DNA from: Bog-756 sp963738545
Lineage (GTDB): Bacteria; Actinomycetota; Acidimicrobiia; Acidimicrobiales; RAAP-2
Direction of reading: 5' to 3'
Assembly (NCBI GenBank): GCA_963738545.1
Contig: CAVTXA010000003.1
Coordinates: forward strand, 1-64,000
DNA length: 64,000 nt
Within the stretch, counting starts at the first letter, position 1, and the number at the start of each line of letters is the position of its first letter. Shown here one piece after another: positions 52,498 through 61,694 of the stretch. The notes under the pieces were generated by a model. That model was not told where the DNA came from, did not search any database, and saw only the letters and a list, made by a program, of their open reading frames with translations. Both the position numbers and the translations under genes were made by a program.

Positions 52498-52786
52498 TGG
52501 TCACGGTGGTGGACCCGCACCTGTTGCCCGACCGCACCCCATGGTCTAGACATGCCCATGATCCCGATCGGCTCCCAGGGGATCACGGGGTCGAACGGAC
52601 GGCCGCTGTGCCCGGTACGGGCAGTGGGCCCGAAGGACACGGGCACCGTGGACGGGGCGCAAGGTGACGACAGAGCAGCACCACGACGGACCGGGGCACC
52701 GGGTCGCAGCGTGTTGCCGAGGAACGCAGTGGTGACCACGTGAGTGGGTACCGGCCGGGCGGTACGCGGACAGGAGGGGGGTGACC
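52498..52786. other. Intergenic region, no clear gene
   Basis: This 289-bp gap precedes an MFS gene. A 63-codon frame (52552-52743) starts with MPMIPIGSQGITGSNGRPL after a TCTAGA-like box, but it has no domain and its tail is Arg/Gly-rich, so I do not call it. The strong Shine-Dalgarno AGGAGGGGG (52772-52780) belongs to the MFS gene. Confidence 0.35.
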
Positions 52787-54484
52787 ATGGATCGCAAGTG
52801 GTGGACACTGATCGCCGTCTGCACGGGCACGTTCATGCTGCTGCTGGACATCACCGTGGTCAACGTGGCCCTGCCCAACATCCAGAGGTCCCTCCACTCC
52901 TCGTTCGCCGATCTGCAGTGGGTGGTCGACGCCTACGCCCTCACCCTGGCGGCATTCCTGCTCACCGCCGGGGTGATCGGCGACATGTTCGGGCGCCGAC
53001 GGGTCTACGCCGTCGGGGTGGTCATCTTCTCCCTGTCCTCGCTCGCCTGCGGACTGTCCACCACGCCGCTCATGCTCAACCTGTCACGGGCCGTCCAGGG
53101 CGTGGGCGGTGCGGTGATGTTCGCCACGTCGCTGGCCCTCATCGCCCAGGCCTTCTCGGGAAAGCAGCGGGGCACAGCCTTTGGCATCTACGGGGCCGTG
53201 CTGGGCGGGGCCGTGGCCGTCGGTCCTCTCCTCGGCGGTGCCATCACCAGCGGCATCGGCTGGCGCTGGATCTTCTTCATCAACCTTCCCCTGGGGGTCG
53301 TGGCCGTCGCCATCTGCTTGGCCCGGGTGCAGGACTCCCGGGACCCGGCGTCGCGCCGCATCGACTGGATCGGGTTCATCACGTTCTCCCTGGCCCTGTT
53401 CATGCTGGTGTACGCCCTGGTGCAGGGGAACGCCAAGGGATGGTCGAGCCATCTGATCCTCGGCCTGCTGGCCGGATCAGGAGTGCTGTTGATCGTGTTC
53501 CTCGTGGCCGAATGGCTGCAGCGGGATCCGATGCTCGATCTCCGCCTGTTCAGGCGGCCGGCGATGGTCGGGGTGTCGGTGGCCTCGTTCACCCTGGCCG
53601 CATCCATCTTCGCGTTGTTCCTGTACCTCTCCCTCTACCTCCAAGAGGTCCTGGGCTACGGCCCGTTCGCCGCCGGACTGCGGTTCCTGCCCGTGACCAT
53701 GCTGGCCTTCGTGGTGGCTCCGGTGGCCGGCAAGCTGAGCGTCCAGGTCCAGTCGAGGTACCTGCTGGGGCTCGGCCTGTTCCTGGTGGCCCTGGGATGC
53801 GAGCTGATGACCAGGATCCACGCCGACTCCACCTGGACGGTCCTGCTCCCGGGCTTCGTGGCCGCCGGGATCGGCGTGGGCATCGTGAATCCGGTGCTGG
53901 CCGGGGCCACGGTGGCGGTCGTGCCCCCGGAGCGCAGCGGGATGGCCACGGGCTCGTCCACCACCTTCCGACAGGTCGGCTTCGCCACCGGGATCGCCGG
54001 GCTGGGCGCGGTCTTCTTGAACCAGATCCGGCCCAACACCGTCCACGCCCTCACCGCCCTCCCGGGAGGGCAGGCCGTGCTCACCCACACCGGCAACGGG
54101 TTGACCGCGGCGATCACCGGAGGGGGCATCCGTCCGGCGGCGGCGGCCATCCACGACGCCGCCGCCCGGGACGCCCTCCTCGCCGCCTACCGCGCCGGAT
54201 TCACCGCCACCCTCGATCACCTCATGGCCATCGCCACGGCCATCGCCCTCGTCGGCGCGGTCGGGTCCCTGCTCCTGGTGCGCCAGCGCGACTTCGTCCC
54301 GAGCTACTCGACCGACACCGGGGACAGCACGTCGGTGCCTCCTCCCGACCCCTCCGTCCCCCCGGTGGACGCCGGGATGGCGATCTCCCCGCAGTTCCAG
54401 AGCCGACCCCGGCCCCGTCACGCCCACTCCAAGCGCCGGCGCAGTCGGACCTACCGGGCGGAGATCAAGGCCCGTGGCCACTGA
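52787..54484 (+). CDS. MFS transporter, DHA2 (EmrB/QacA) family
   Basis: 565 residues, about 14 membrane helices. Motif LDITVVNVALPNIQRSL in helix 1, GDMFGRRRVYAVG between helices 2 and 3, and RAVQGVGGAVMFATSLALIAQAF in helix 4 are those of 14-TM proton/drug antiporters. A cytosolic tail of about 60 residues ends basic (KRRRSRTYRAEIKARGH). ATG 52787 has the best spacing to AGGAGGGGG. It exports a hydrophobic compound, perhaps a toxic catabolic intermediate. Confidence 0.9.
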   Translation: MDRKWWTLIAVCTGTFMLLLDITVVNVALPNIQRSLHSSFADLQWVVDAYALTLAAFLLTAGVIGDMFGRRRVYAVGVVIFSLSSLACGLSTTPLMLNLSRAVQGVGGAVMFATSLALIAQAFSGKQRGTAFGIYGAVLGGAVAVGPLLGGAITSGIGWRWIFFINLPLGVVAVAICLARVQDSRDPASRRIDWIGFITFSLALFMLVYALVQGNAKGWSSHLILGLLAGSGVLLIVFLVAEWLQRDPMLDLRLFRRPAMVGVSVASFTLAASIFALFLYLSLYLQEVLGYGPFAAGLRFLPVTMLAFVVAPVAGKLSVQVQSRYLLGLGLFLVALGCELMTRIHADSTWTVLLPGFVAAGIGVGIVNPVLAGATVAVVPPERSGMATGSSTTFRQVGFATGIAGLGAVFLNQIRPNTVHALTALPGGQAVLTHTGNGLTAAITGGGIRPAAAAIHDAAARDALLAAYRAGFTATLDHLMAIATAIALVGAVGSLLLVRQRDFVPSYSTDTGDSTSVPPPDPSVPPVDAGMAISPQFQSRPRPRHAHSKRRRSRTYRAEIKARGH

Positions 54485-54719
54485 CCATGTCCCGGATGGA
54501 GCCACCGGTCGACCGCTGACCGAACCGCATCCGTCGCGGCTCCCCCTGGACCATCCCGATCGCCCCCGGATCCTCGCCGCCCACGCCGAGGCGCTGACCG
54601 GCGACGAACCCGGCTATCTCGATCCGACCTCGGGCCTGTTCGTGCTCACCGCGGCGTATCTCGCCGAGCGGGGTACCTGCTGCGAGACGGGCTGTCGCCA
54701 CTGCCCCTATGTGAGCTGA
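54474..54719 (+). CDS. Small DUF5522-type cysteine-motif protein
   Basis: An 81-residue protein from GTG 54474, overlapping the MFS gene by 11 bp. The C-terminal half shows GYLDPTSGLFVLTAAYLAERG and then CCETGCRHCPY, a CCxxxCxxC cluster that is the signature of this small family of unknown function. The clustered Cys suggest metal binding. Confidence 0.75.
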   Translation: MATDHVPDGATGRPLTEPHPSRLPLDHPDRPRILAAHAEALTGDEPGYLDPTSGLFVLTAAYLAERGTCCETGCRHCPYVS

Positions 54720-54879
54720 CGGCCTCCCGGGGCCCACGGTGGCCGCCGCCGGTGGCGGACACGGGAGGCCTAGGGTGCTGCGGATACGGGATCCGTCGCC
54801 GCCGCCAGGAGCCGGCGGCAGGGTGACGGGCCCCTCGAGGGCTGCACGTCACAGGGACCGAACAGCACAGGAGATGGGC

Positions 54880-55851
54880 ATGAAGACGAGACTCACCGAC
54901 ATCCTCGGCATCGAGCACCCGGTCATGCTGGCCGGGATGGGCGGTGTCTCCTATGCCCCCTTGGTCACGGCGGTCTCCGAGGCGGGGGGCTTCGGCTGCC
55001 TCGGTGCCTCGACCATGAGCAACCAGCGGATGGTGGCCGAGATCGCCGAGGTCAAGGCGGCCACCGACAAGCCGTTCGGCGTCGACCTGTTGACGGCCAT
55101 GCCCGGCGACCTGGTGGCCCAGGTCGAGCAGATCATCGCCGGCGGGGCGTCGGTGTTCGTGGCCGGGCTCGGGGTGCCGGCCGAGGTGGTGGAACTCTGC
55201 CACCGCCACGGCGTCCTGGTGGTCAACATGTGCGGCAAGGTGGACCACGCCCGTCGTGCGCTGGAGGCGGGGTGCGACATCGTCGTGGCCCAGGGCACCG
55301 AGGCCGGCGGTCACACCGGACTGGTGGCCACCCTGCCCCTGGTGCCCCAGATCGTCGACGCCGTGGGCTCCCACATCCCGGTGGTGGCGGCCGGGGGGAT
55401 CGTCGACGGTCGGGGACTGGCCGCAGCCCTGGCCCTCGGGGCCGACGGCGTGTGGGTCGGCACCCGGTTCATCGCCACGCCCGAGGCCCACGGGGTCAGC
55501 GGGTACAAGGACGCCCTGGTCCGCACCCGGGAGGACGGCACCACCATCAGCCGGGCGTTCTCGGGCAAGACCATGCGCGTGGTGCGCAACACCTACACCG
55601 GGTACTACGACGAGCACCCGGGCGAACTGTCCCCGTTCCCCGCCCAGCTGGGGAAGTCCATGGAGGACGGCGCCTTCCACCTGGGCGGTGGAGAGGACAC
55701 GCCCGGCATCGACCCCGACCGCGAGTGCTACCCGGCCGGTCAGGGGGTGGGGGCCATCCAGACGCTGATGCCCGCGGCCAGCATCGTGCGCCAGATGGTC
55801 GACCAGGCCCAGCACGTCCTGGCCCAGTTGGCGACGGTGGCGGCGAGCTGA
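54880..55851 (+). CDS. Nitronate-monooxygenase-family flavoprotein
   Basis: 323 residues from ATG 54880 (CAGGAG 6 nt upstream; an ATG also exists at 54874). MLAGMGGVSYAPLVTAVSEAGGFGCLGAST, KPFGVDLLTAMP, QGTEAGGHTG (FMN-phosphate loop), VAAGGIVDGRGLAAALALGADGVWVGTRF are family motifs. It belongs to the same family as IpdC but is a distant paralog and lacks the IpdC C-terminal signature. It oxidises nitronates or acts as an FMN-dependent enoyl or ketone oxidoreductase; the substrate is unknown. Confidence 0.87.
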   Translation: MKTRLTDILGIEHPVMLAGMGGVSYAPLVTAVSEAGGFGCLGASTMSNQRMVAEIAEVKAATDKPFGVDLLTAMPGDLVAQVEQIIAGGASVFVAGLGVPAEVVELCHRHGVLVVNMCGKVDHARRALEAGCDIVVAQGTEAGGHTGLVATLPLVPQIVDAVGSHIPVVAAGGIVDGRGLAAALALGADGVWVGTRFIATPEAHGVSGYKDALVRTREDGTTISRAFSGKTMRVVRNTYTGYYDEHPGELSPFPAQLGKSMEDGAFHLGGGEDTPGIDPDRECYPAGQGVGAIQTLMPAASIVRQMVDQAQHVLAQLATVAAS

Positions 55852-55891
55852 CCTGGCCGCCGGCCGGGCGCTCCTGGCCGCTCCTGGCCGC

Positions 55892-57421
55892 TCAGGGGAT
55901 CCGGAGCACCGAGCGGTCGCCGGCCCGCAGGCCGGCGATGATGTCCCGGTAGGCGCCGGCCGAGTCGTCCCCCAGGGCGTCGCTGTCCATCCAGCGCGCA
56001 CCCCGCCCCCCTCGATCCCGATCGATGCCGAAGAGACCGAAGCGCGGCTCATAGGAGCCCCATTCGTAGTTGTCCACCAGCGACCAGTGCCAGTAGCCGG
56101 TGACCGGGACGCCATCGTCGACGGCCGACATGACCGAAGCCAGGTGCTCGCGGAGGTAGCGGGGGCGATCCCATCCGTCGAGGCGGGGCAGCGATCGACC
56201 GCCGCGTACGCGGTTGCACAGCCCGTTCTCGACCACCCACAACGGCAGTCCGGGGGCCAGGTCCCGCTGGGCGCGGAGCCAGCGCGTCAGCGCCGGCGGA
56301 TCGGGGACGTCGTCCCACAGCTCCCTCGTGGGTGAGGCGTTGCGCCCGCCCGCCGTCCGGTGGCCGGGCAGGCGGAAGTGCCGGGACACCGTCGGGTCGT
56401 ACCAGTCGAGACCGAGGACGTCGAGGGTCCGTTCGTGGGAACTGTCGTAGACGGCGTCCACCGCCCGGCGGGGCACCGGCTGTCGGCGGTGCACCAGCCC
56501 TCGGCTCCCTCCCGCTCCCGAGGCCGGCCGCCGCACCCGGTAGGGGGCGGTGGCCGCACCCAGCCGACGGACCAACCGCTCGGTGAGCCCCGAGGGAGGC
56601 ACGAGGGCGTCGTGCTCACGGGCCCGTTCCGCGAGCCACGCGTCCACGTCCGAGCGCCCGATGCCCGCGCCCCGGGCCAGCAGCACATCGGTGAGCATGC
56701 GGTCGAAGGCATACGCGCTCATCGAGCTGTTGTTGGTGGTCACCACGGCATCGGGGCGGGCCCGATGGATGGCGTCGTACCCGTGGACGTGCGCGGTGAG
56801 GAGGTGGTCGGTGGCGATGGCGGCGTCCTCGAAGGCGAGCGACCGGCCCGGCGGGAACATGCCGAGGAGCCACGAGCCGATGGCCAGCACGTTGATCTCG
56901 TTGACCGTGACCCAGAGCCGCACCCAGGGAGCCAGTGCCTCGACGGCCACCTCGACCCAGGCCCGGTAGCGGTCCGGGGCATCGGGTCGGAGCCAGAGAT
57001 CGTCGCCCAGCCAGGCCGGATGGGTGAAGTGGTGGAGCGTGACCAACGGCTCGAGGCCGCGCTCGACACAGCCGCGCACCATCCGGACGTACGAGGCCAG
57101 GGCGGAGGCGTCGACACCCCGCTCGTCGGGGAACACACGGGCCCACTCCACACCCAGGCGGAAGCTGTTGCACCCCATCGCCGCGGCGCGGTCCAGCGCC
57201 TCTTCGGGGTGGTCCCAGAAGCCGACGGCGTCCGCCGAGGGCTCGACCCGGCCGACCTGCTCCCAGGCCAACCAGTTGTTGGCCGGCTGCCCGGGCCCGT
57301 TGAATCCCCCCTCCACCTGGTACCCGGCCGTGGCCACCCCGAAGACGAAGCCGTCGGGCAGGCCCGATGGTGGCCGTCCGCCGTCCGCCGTTGGCTGTGC
57401 CCTGGAGGACAACGTCCCCAC
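55892..57421 (-). CDS. Glycoside hydrolase family 1 (beta-glucosidase-like)
   Basis: About 509 residues. GFVFGVATAGYQVEGGFN is the GH1 start, TVNEINV holds the acid/base Glu (about residue 175; the usual NEP is NEI) and LWVVENGLC the nucleophile Glu (about 396). TGYWHWSLVDNYEWGSYEPRFGLFGID is the family C-terminal block. It hydrolyses beta-linked glycosides in the cytosol. A stretch at about 255-320 with many Arg and Gly is longer than usual for GH1. Start GTG 57421 follows GGAAA; longer in-frame versions would overlap the divergent thiolase-like gene. Confidence 0.85.
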   Translation of the reverse strand: MGTLSSRAQPTADGGRPPSGLPDGFVFGVATAGYQVEGGFNGPGQPANNWLAWEQVGRVEPSADAVGFWDHPEEALDRAAAMGCNSFRLGVEWARVFPDERGVDASALASYVRMVRGCVERGLEPLVTLHHFTHPAWLGDDLWLRPDAPDRYRAWVEVAVEALAPWVRLWVTVNEINVLAIGSWLLGMFPPGRSLAFEDAAIATDHLLTAHVHGYDAIHRARPDAVVTTNNSSMSAYAFDRMLTDVLLARGAGIGRSDVDAWLAERAREHDALVPPSGLTERLVRRLGAATAPYRVRRPASGAGGSRGLVHRRQPVPRRAVDAVYDSSHERTLDVLGLDWYDPTVSRHFRLPGHRTAGGRNASPTRELWDDVPDPPALTRWLRAQRDLAPGLPLWVVENGLCNRVRGGRSLPRLDGWDRPRYLREHLASVMSAVDDGVPVTGYWHWSLVDNYEWGSYEPRFGLFGIDRDRGGRGARWMDSDALGDDSAGAYRDIIAGLRAGDRSVLRIP

Positions 57422-57540
57422 CTTTCCACTCCGTGCCGGTCCCGACCGGTGCCCGTGCGGCCACCGGCGTCGGATGGCGATGGTATCTTGCGGCACGAGA
57501 CACCCTGCGTCCCGAGCCCTCCGATGACCCTCGTGCACCG

Positions 57541-59079
57541 ATGACCGGCCCAGGCCCCGATCCCGAGCGGATCCCCGTGGTGGTGGCGTCGGGCCAGTCC
57601 ATCGAGCGCGACCAGCTGGTCAACCCCGTCGATCTGATGGCGCGGGCCTGCGAGCAGGCACTGGCCCACGCACCCGGACTGCGGGGAGCCATCGAGCGCC
57701 TCACCGTGGTCGACGTCATGACCCGGACCGGACCGGCACCGGCCACCGAACTGGCCCGACGCATCGGGGCCGACCCCGAGGGAACCGTGTGCGAGGTGTC
57801 CACCATCGGTGGGAACACCCCGCAGTGGTTGGTCAACCGGGCGTCGTCGGACATCGTGTCGGGCCGGCTGTCCGTCACGCTGATCGCCGGAGCCGAGGCC
57901 ATCCGTTCGTCGCGGGCCCGTCGGGCGTCGGGGTTGCCGCGGGACGACGGGGCCGTAGACCTGACTGCCGACGCCGTGGTCGGCGACGACCGGCCCGGGG
58001 TGGGTCCGGCGGAGACGGCCATCGGCCTGCTGGCTCCGGTCCACGTCTACCCACTGTTCGAGAGCGTGGTGGCCTCCCGGGCGGGACACGACGCCGCCGG
58101 GCACCGGCAGGCCATGGGCACCCTGTTCGCCCCGTTCACCGACCGGGCCGCCGGCCATCCCTACGCCTGGTTCCCCGCGTCACGGACGGCCGACGAGATC
58201 GCCACCCCGTCGGCCGGCAACCGCATCGTGGCCGAGCCCTACACCAAGCTCATGACGGCCTTCCTGGGGTCGGACCAGGGCGCCGCCGTGGTGGTCTGCT
58301 CGCTGGCCGCGGCCCGGCGGGCCGGGGTGGACGACCGCGCCGTCTTCGTGTGGTCGGGGGCCGAGGCGACCGACGTCCGGTTCCCGGCGTCCCGGCCCGA
58401 TCCCGGCCGCTCACCGGCCATCGCTGCCGCCGGGCGTGCGCTGTTCGAGGCGGCGGGCCTGGCCGCCGGACCCTCCGGAGCCGTCGGCGTCGACGACCTC
58501 GAGCTCCTCGACGTCTATTCGTGCTTTCCCGCCGCCGTGGAGCTCGCCGCCGAGGCGCTGGGGCTGGCCCGGGACGATCGACGCGGCCTGACAGTCACCG
58601 GGGGGCTCCCCTACTTCGGGGGGCCGGGGAACAACTACACCACCCACGGCATCGCCACATTGACCGACCTGCTGCGGGACGGCGGGCCGAACCGGCTCGC
58701 CCTGGCCACCGGTCTCGGGTGGTTCATCACCAAGCACGCACTCGGGGTCTACGGTTCCTCGCCACCCCCCGGGGGGTTCCACCGGGGGGACACCGCCGGC
58801 GACCAGGCCCGGATCGACGACACGGCGGTCGAGACGGCCCTCGAGCTGGACCAGGCCGAGGAGGCCACCGTCGTGGCCGTGACCGTGGTCAGGGACAACG
58901 ACGGCGCGGCCACGGCGGCGCCCCTGATCGCCCGCCTGTCCGACGGCCGACAGATGGCCCTGGCCGCGGCCGACGACGAGGTCGTCGCCGCCATGGGTGA
59001 ACTCGACGTCCCCGGAGCGGTGGGGGGATCCGTGGTCGTCCAGCCCGGCCCGGCGCGCTACCGTCTGGCGGCAGGCTGA
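57541..59079 (+). CDS. Thiolase-like acetyl-CoA acetyltransferase family protein (SCP-x/lipid-transfer type)
   Basis: 512 residues. The thiolase fold is recognisable (PVVVASGQSIERDQLVNPVDLMARACEQAL, DLLDVYSCFPAAVELA-type motif, GGLPYFGGPGNNYTTHGIATL). The first catalytic Cys region reads CEVSTIGGNTPQWLVN, so the canonical nucleophile is not obvious. These proteins occur in actinobacterial lipid and sterol gene sets, often as non-thiolytic or aldolase-like partners. A beta-rich C-terminal extension (about residues 435-512) is typical. It is followed after 20 bp by a crotonase gene, so they may act consecutively. Confidence 0.78.
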   Translation: MTGPGPDPERIPVVVASGQSIERDQLVNPVDLMARACEQALAHAPGLRGAIERLTVVDVMTRTGPAPATELARRIGADPEGTVCEVSTIGGNTPQWLVNRASSDIVSGRLSVTLIAGAEAIRSSRARRASGLPRDDGAVDLTADAVVGDDRPGVGPAETAIGLLAPVHVYPLFESVVASRAGHDAAGHRQAMGTLFAPFTDRAAGHPYAWFPASRTADEIATPSAGNRIVAEPYTKLMTAFLGSDQGAAVVVCSLAAARRAGVDDRAVFVWSGAEATDVRFPASRPDPGRSPAIAAAGRALFEAAGLAAGPSGAVGVDDLELLDVYSCFPAAVELAAEALGLARDDRRGLTVTGGLPYFGGPGNNYTTHGIATLTDLLRDGGPNRLALATGLGWFITKHALGVYGSSPPPGGFHRGDTAGDQARIDDTAVETALELDQAEEATVVAVTVVRDNDGAATAAPLIARLSDGRQMALAAADDEVVAAMGELDVPGAVGGSVVVQPGPARYRLAAG

Positions 59080-59099
59080 CCGCTCACGGGGAGACCGCC

Positions 59100-59870
59100 A
59101 TGTCCGAACTGCTTCGCCAACGTCAGGGTCACATCGAGATCCTCACCATCAACCGGCCCGAGGCCCGCAACGCCATCAACGGCGCCGTCTCCCGGGCCTT
59201 CGCCGCCGCCTTCGACGAGCTGGAGGTCGACGACGACTGCTGGGTGGTCATCGTCACCGGAAGCGGGGACAAGGCCTTCAGCGCCGGCATGGACCTGAAG
59301 GCCTTCACCGCCGGCGAGTCCGCCGACATCATGGGGGCCAAGGGGGGCTTCGGGGGCATCGCCCAGCGGGACTTCGCCAAGCCCCTCATCGCCGCCGTCA
59401 ACGGCTCCGCCCTGGCCGGTGGGTGCGAGATCATGCTCTCCTGCGATCTGGTCGTGGCCGTCGAGGAGGCCAAGTTCGGGATCCCCGAGGTCAAGCGGGG
59501 CCTGATGGCCGGGGCCGGTGGGCTCATCCGGCTGCCCAAGAGGATCCCCCCGGCCATCGCCCTCGAGCTCGCGCTCACCGGGGAGCCCATCGATGCCCAA
59601 CGCGCCCTGGCCCTCGGCCTCATCAACCGCGTCGTTCCGGCGGACCGGTTGATGGACGAGGCCCTGGCCCTGGCGGGCACCATCGCCGAGAACGCCCCGT
59701 TGGCCGTCCGGGCCTCCAAGCGGGTCATGAAGCTGGCCGGCGAGGTGCCCGACGCCGAGGGGTGGGCCATCAACAATGCCGCCGTGCCCGAGGTCTTCGG
59801 CTCCGCCGACGCCATGGAGGGGCCCATCGCCTTCGCCGAGAAGCGCAAGCCCAACTGGACGGGCAAGTGA
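59100..59870 (+). CDS. Enoyl-CoA hydratase/isomerase (crotonase) family
   Basis: 256 residues. GDKAFSAGMDLKAF and NGSALAGGCEIMLSCDL form the oxyanion hole. FGIPEVKRGLMAGAGGLIRLPKRIP and the C-terminal EGPIAFAEKRKPNWTGK match EchA19-like hydratases, one of which acts on steroid enoyl-CoA esters in M. tuberculosis. It would add water to a trans-enoyl-CoA. Start ATG follows GGGGAGA. Confidence 0.88.
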   Translation: MSELLRQRQGHIEILTINRPEARNAINGAVSRAFAAAFDELEVDDDCWVVIVTGSGDKAFSAGMDLKAFTAGESADIMGAKGGFGGIAQRDFAKPLIAAVNGSALAGGCEIMLSCDLVVAVEEAKFGIPEVKRGLMAGAGGLIRLPKRIPPAIALELALTGEPIDAQRALALGLINRVVPADRLMDEALALAGTIAENAPLAVRASKRVMKLAGEVPDAEGWAINNAAVPEVFGSADAMEGPIAFAEKRKPNWTGK

Positions 59871-59901
59871 GACTCACCCGGCCCGGCGGCGGGATCTGGG
59901 C

Positions 59902-60363
59902 GTGAGCAGCGCCACGGTCCTGAGCTACGCCAGCACCCAGGTCGGGCCCAACGTCCCTTCCCTCTCCGACGGGATCGGGGGCTTCAGGCTGATCCTCCAC
60001 GTGTTCGCCGCCACCATCTGGGTGGGTGGTCAGTTCACCGTGCTCGGACTGCTGCCCACCGTCCGAACCCTCGGGGAGGAGGCCCCCAAGGCGGTGGGAC
60101 GGGCCCTGGCCAGGCTCCTCTGGCCCGCCTACGCCCTGTTGGTGGTGACCGGATTCTGGAACATCGGCGCCCTGACCGTGAAGGACGCATCCACGGCCTG
60201 GAAGACCGTCCTGACCATAAAGATCGTGGTCGTGGTGGTGGCCGGGGCGGCTGTCTTCCTCCACCAGCGGGCCACCAGCAGGCGGGCGACGGCCATCTGG
60301 GGGGCCATCGGCGCCCTGGCCTCGGTAGCGGCCCTCGGCCTCGGGGTGTTCCTGGCCGGATAA
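59902..60363 (+). CDS. Four-helix membrane protein (CopD-like)
   Basis: 153 residues from GTG 59902. Helices include FRLILHVFAATIWVGGQFTVLGLLP, LLWPAYALLVVTGFWNIGAL, TVLTIKIVVVVVAGAAVFLH and the last 20 residues. HVFAATIWVGGQ contains the His and Trp-Gly-Gly seen in CopD/DUF2269-type proteins, which may bind heme or copper. The role is unknown. It lies 31 bp after the crotonase gene. Confidence 0.65.
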   Translation: MSSATVLSYASTQVGPNVPSLSDGIGGFRLILHVFAATIWVGGQFTVLGLLPTVRTLGEEAPKAVGRALARLLWPAYALLVVTGFWNIGALTVKDASTAWKTVLTIKIVVVVVAGAAVFLHQRATSRRATAIWGAIGALASVAALGLGVFLAG

Positions 60364-60517
60364 CACCCGGTGACGCCGGGTGTGGCCGTCATCCGACCAC
60401 CACCACGGCACCGAACAACCGGCAGCGCCCGACGTGGGCGCTGTGCAGCGAGCCGGGACGGACAGGTCTAACCTGGGCGCAGCAGCCCGCAGGCAGCCCC
60501 AAGAAGGAGGCACGACT

Positions 60518-60808
60518 GTGCACGTGACCCCACCCGCAGAGATCTTTGGCGTAGACGGCATCATCATCCTGGTCGTGGTGGTGCTGGTTCTGTTCGGATC
60601 CACCCAGATCCCCAAGCTGGCCCGTTCGCTGGGCTCGGCCCAGAAGGAGTTCAAGAAGGGGCTGGACGAAGGCTCGTCCGAGGACGGCAAGGGCACGCCG
60701 GCCGTGGCCCAGGCCACACCGCCCGCCGCCGTGAACCCGCCCCCGGCGCCGGCCGCCCCCCCGGTGGTGCAGGTCAATGTCGAAGGCCAGCCCGGCCCGG
60801 CATCCTGA
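60518..60808 (+). CDS. tatA: Twin-arginine translocase subunit TatA
   Basis: 96 residues. One N-terminal helix (GIIILVVVVLVLFGSTQIPKLARSLG) is followed by the amphipathic helix with FGSxxxPxxARSLG and KEFKKGLDE, the TatA signature, then a Pro/Ala-rich tail. GTG 60518 follows AAGGAGG by 7 nt. TatA multimers form the pore that exports folded proteins. tatB and tatC are not in the window. The segment before the helix (HVTPPAEIFGVD) is longer than in most TatA proteins. Confidence 0.9.
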   Translation: MHVTPPAEIFGVDGIIILVVVVLVLFGSTQIPKLARSLGSAQKEFKKGLDEGSSEDGKGTPAVAQATPPAAVNPPPAPAAPPVVQVNVEGQPGPAS

Positions 60809-60962
60809 CCGAGACGGACCGCCGCGCCCGGCAGCCCGCATGGTCCCGGTCGTCTGAGCCGTCCGGTCCGAGCCACTCCGTGCACCCGATGACGGCCCGT
60901 GTCGCTGCTCCGCCAGGCCGCGATGAGCCCCTCCGCTCCACGATGAGCAGCGCGGGACGGCG

Positions 60963-61691
60963 ATGAGCCCGCACCGGCCAGGGCCCACGATCGTCCCGTC
61001 CACCGATCGTCCCGTCGGGCGGCGGCGTTGGCTCCCCTTCTGGGTCCTCCAGGTGATGGAGCTCGTGGTGGCGTTCGTCTTCGTGGACATCTCGGTGCAC
61101 GTGGCCAACAGCGGCCTGTTGGTGGCGGCGGCCCTGGCCTTCGCCCTGTTGGCCGTGACCGCCCGGGGTCCCCTCGGCATCGTCCGGATCTGTCGTCCCT
61201 GGCTCCATCTCACCTTGGTGGTGGCGGTGGGGGTGGTGGTGGCCCTGGCGCCGGTGTTCCCCGCGCTGCGCCCCGACATCGAGGGGATCATCGTCATCGA
61301 GTTCGGCGCCATCGGGCTGATCCGGTTGGCTACCCTCACCGAGATGAATCCGACGTCCCGCCGGTCGCAGGCCCGCCGAACGGACCGGTTGGTCATCGAG
61401 GCCACCGCCACCGTGGCCGACGACGTGGCCCCGCGGTCGCCCACACCCGAGTCACCACCGACTCCTCCCCCCTCCACCGCCGGTGCCGCTGCCCGCTGGG
61501 CGGGCCGGACCGCGGGTGCGGTCTCGACCACGGGCCGCCAGACCGTGGCCAGGCACCGACCCGAAGCGGAGGCACAGGTCAAAGGGGCCATCCGCCGGGC
61601 CGGTCGCATTGCCGGACGCATCGTCTCCTCCACCGGCAACGACCACGGCTCCGGCCCGACGGAGCGGGACCGCCCTCCGGCCGAGGACTGA
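60963..61691 (+). CDS. Hypothetical membrane protein
   Basis: 242 residues. Three or four helices in the first 120 residues (PFWVLQVMELVVAFVFVDISV, LLVAAALAFALLAVTA, LTLVVAVGVVVALAPVFPAL) lead to a long soluble tail rich in Arg, Ala, Pro and Thr. I recognise no domain. Its stop is 3 nt from the start of the MBL hydrolase, so the two are probably co-expressed. Confidence 0.6.
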   Translation: MSPHRPGPTIVPSTDRPVGRRRWLPFWVLQVMELVVAFVFVDISVHVANSGLLVAAALAFALLAVTARGPLGIVRICRPWLHLTLVVAVGVVVALAPVFPALRPDIEGIIVIEFGAIGLIRLATLTEMNPTSRRSQARRTDRLVIEATATVADDVAPRSPTPESPPTPPPSTAGAAARWAGRTAGAVSTTGRQTVARHRPEAEAQVKGAIRRAGRIAGRIVSSTGNDHGSGPTERDRPPAED

Positions 61692-61694
61692 TCG

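Noticed and set aside
52552..52743. 63-codon frame ahead of the MFS gene as a leader peptide or small protein
   Set aside because: No recognisable domain, composition drifts to Arg/Gly, and no clear link to the MFS start 44 bp later.
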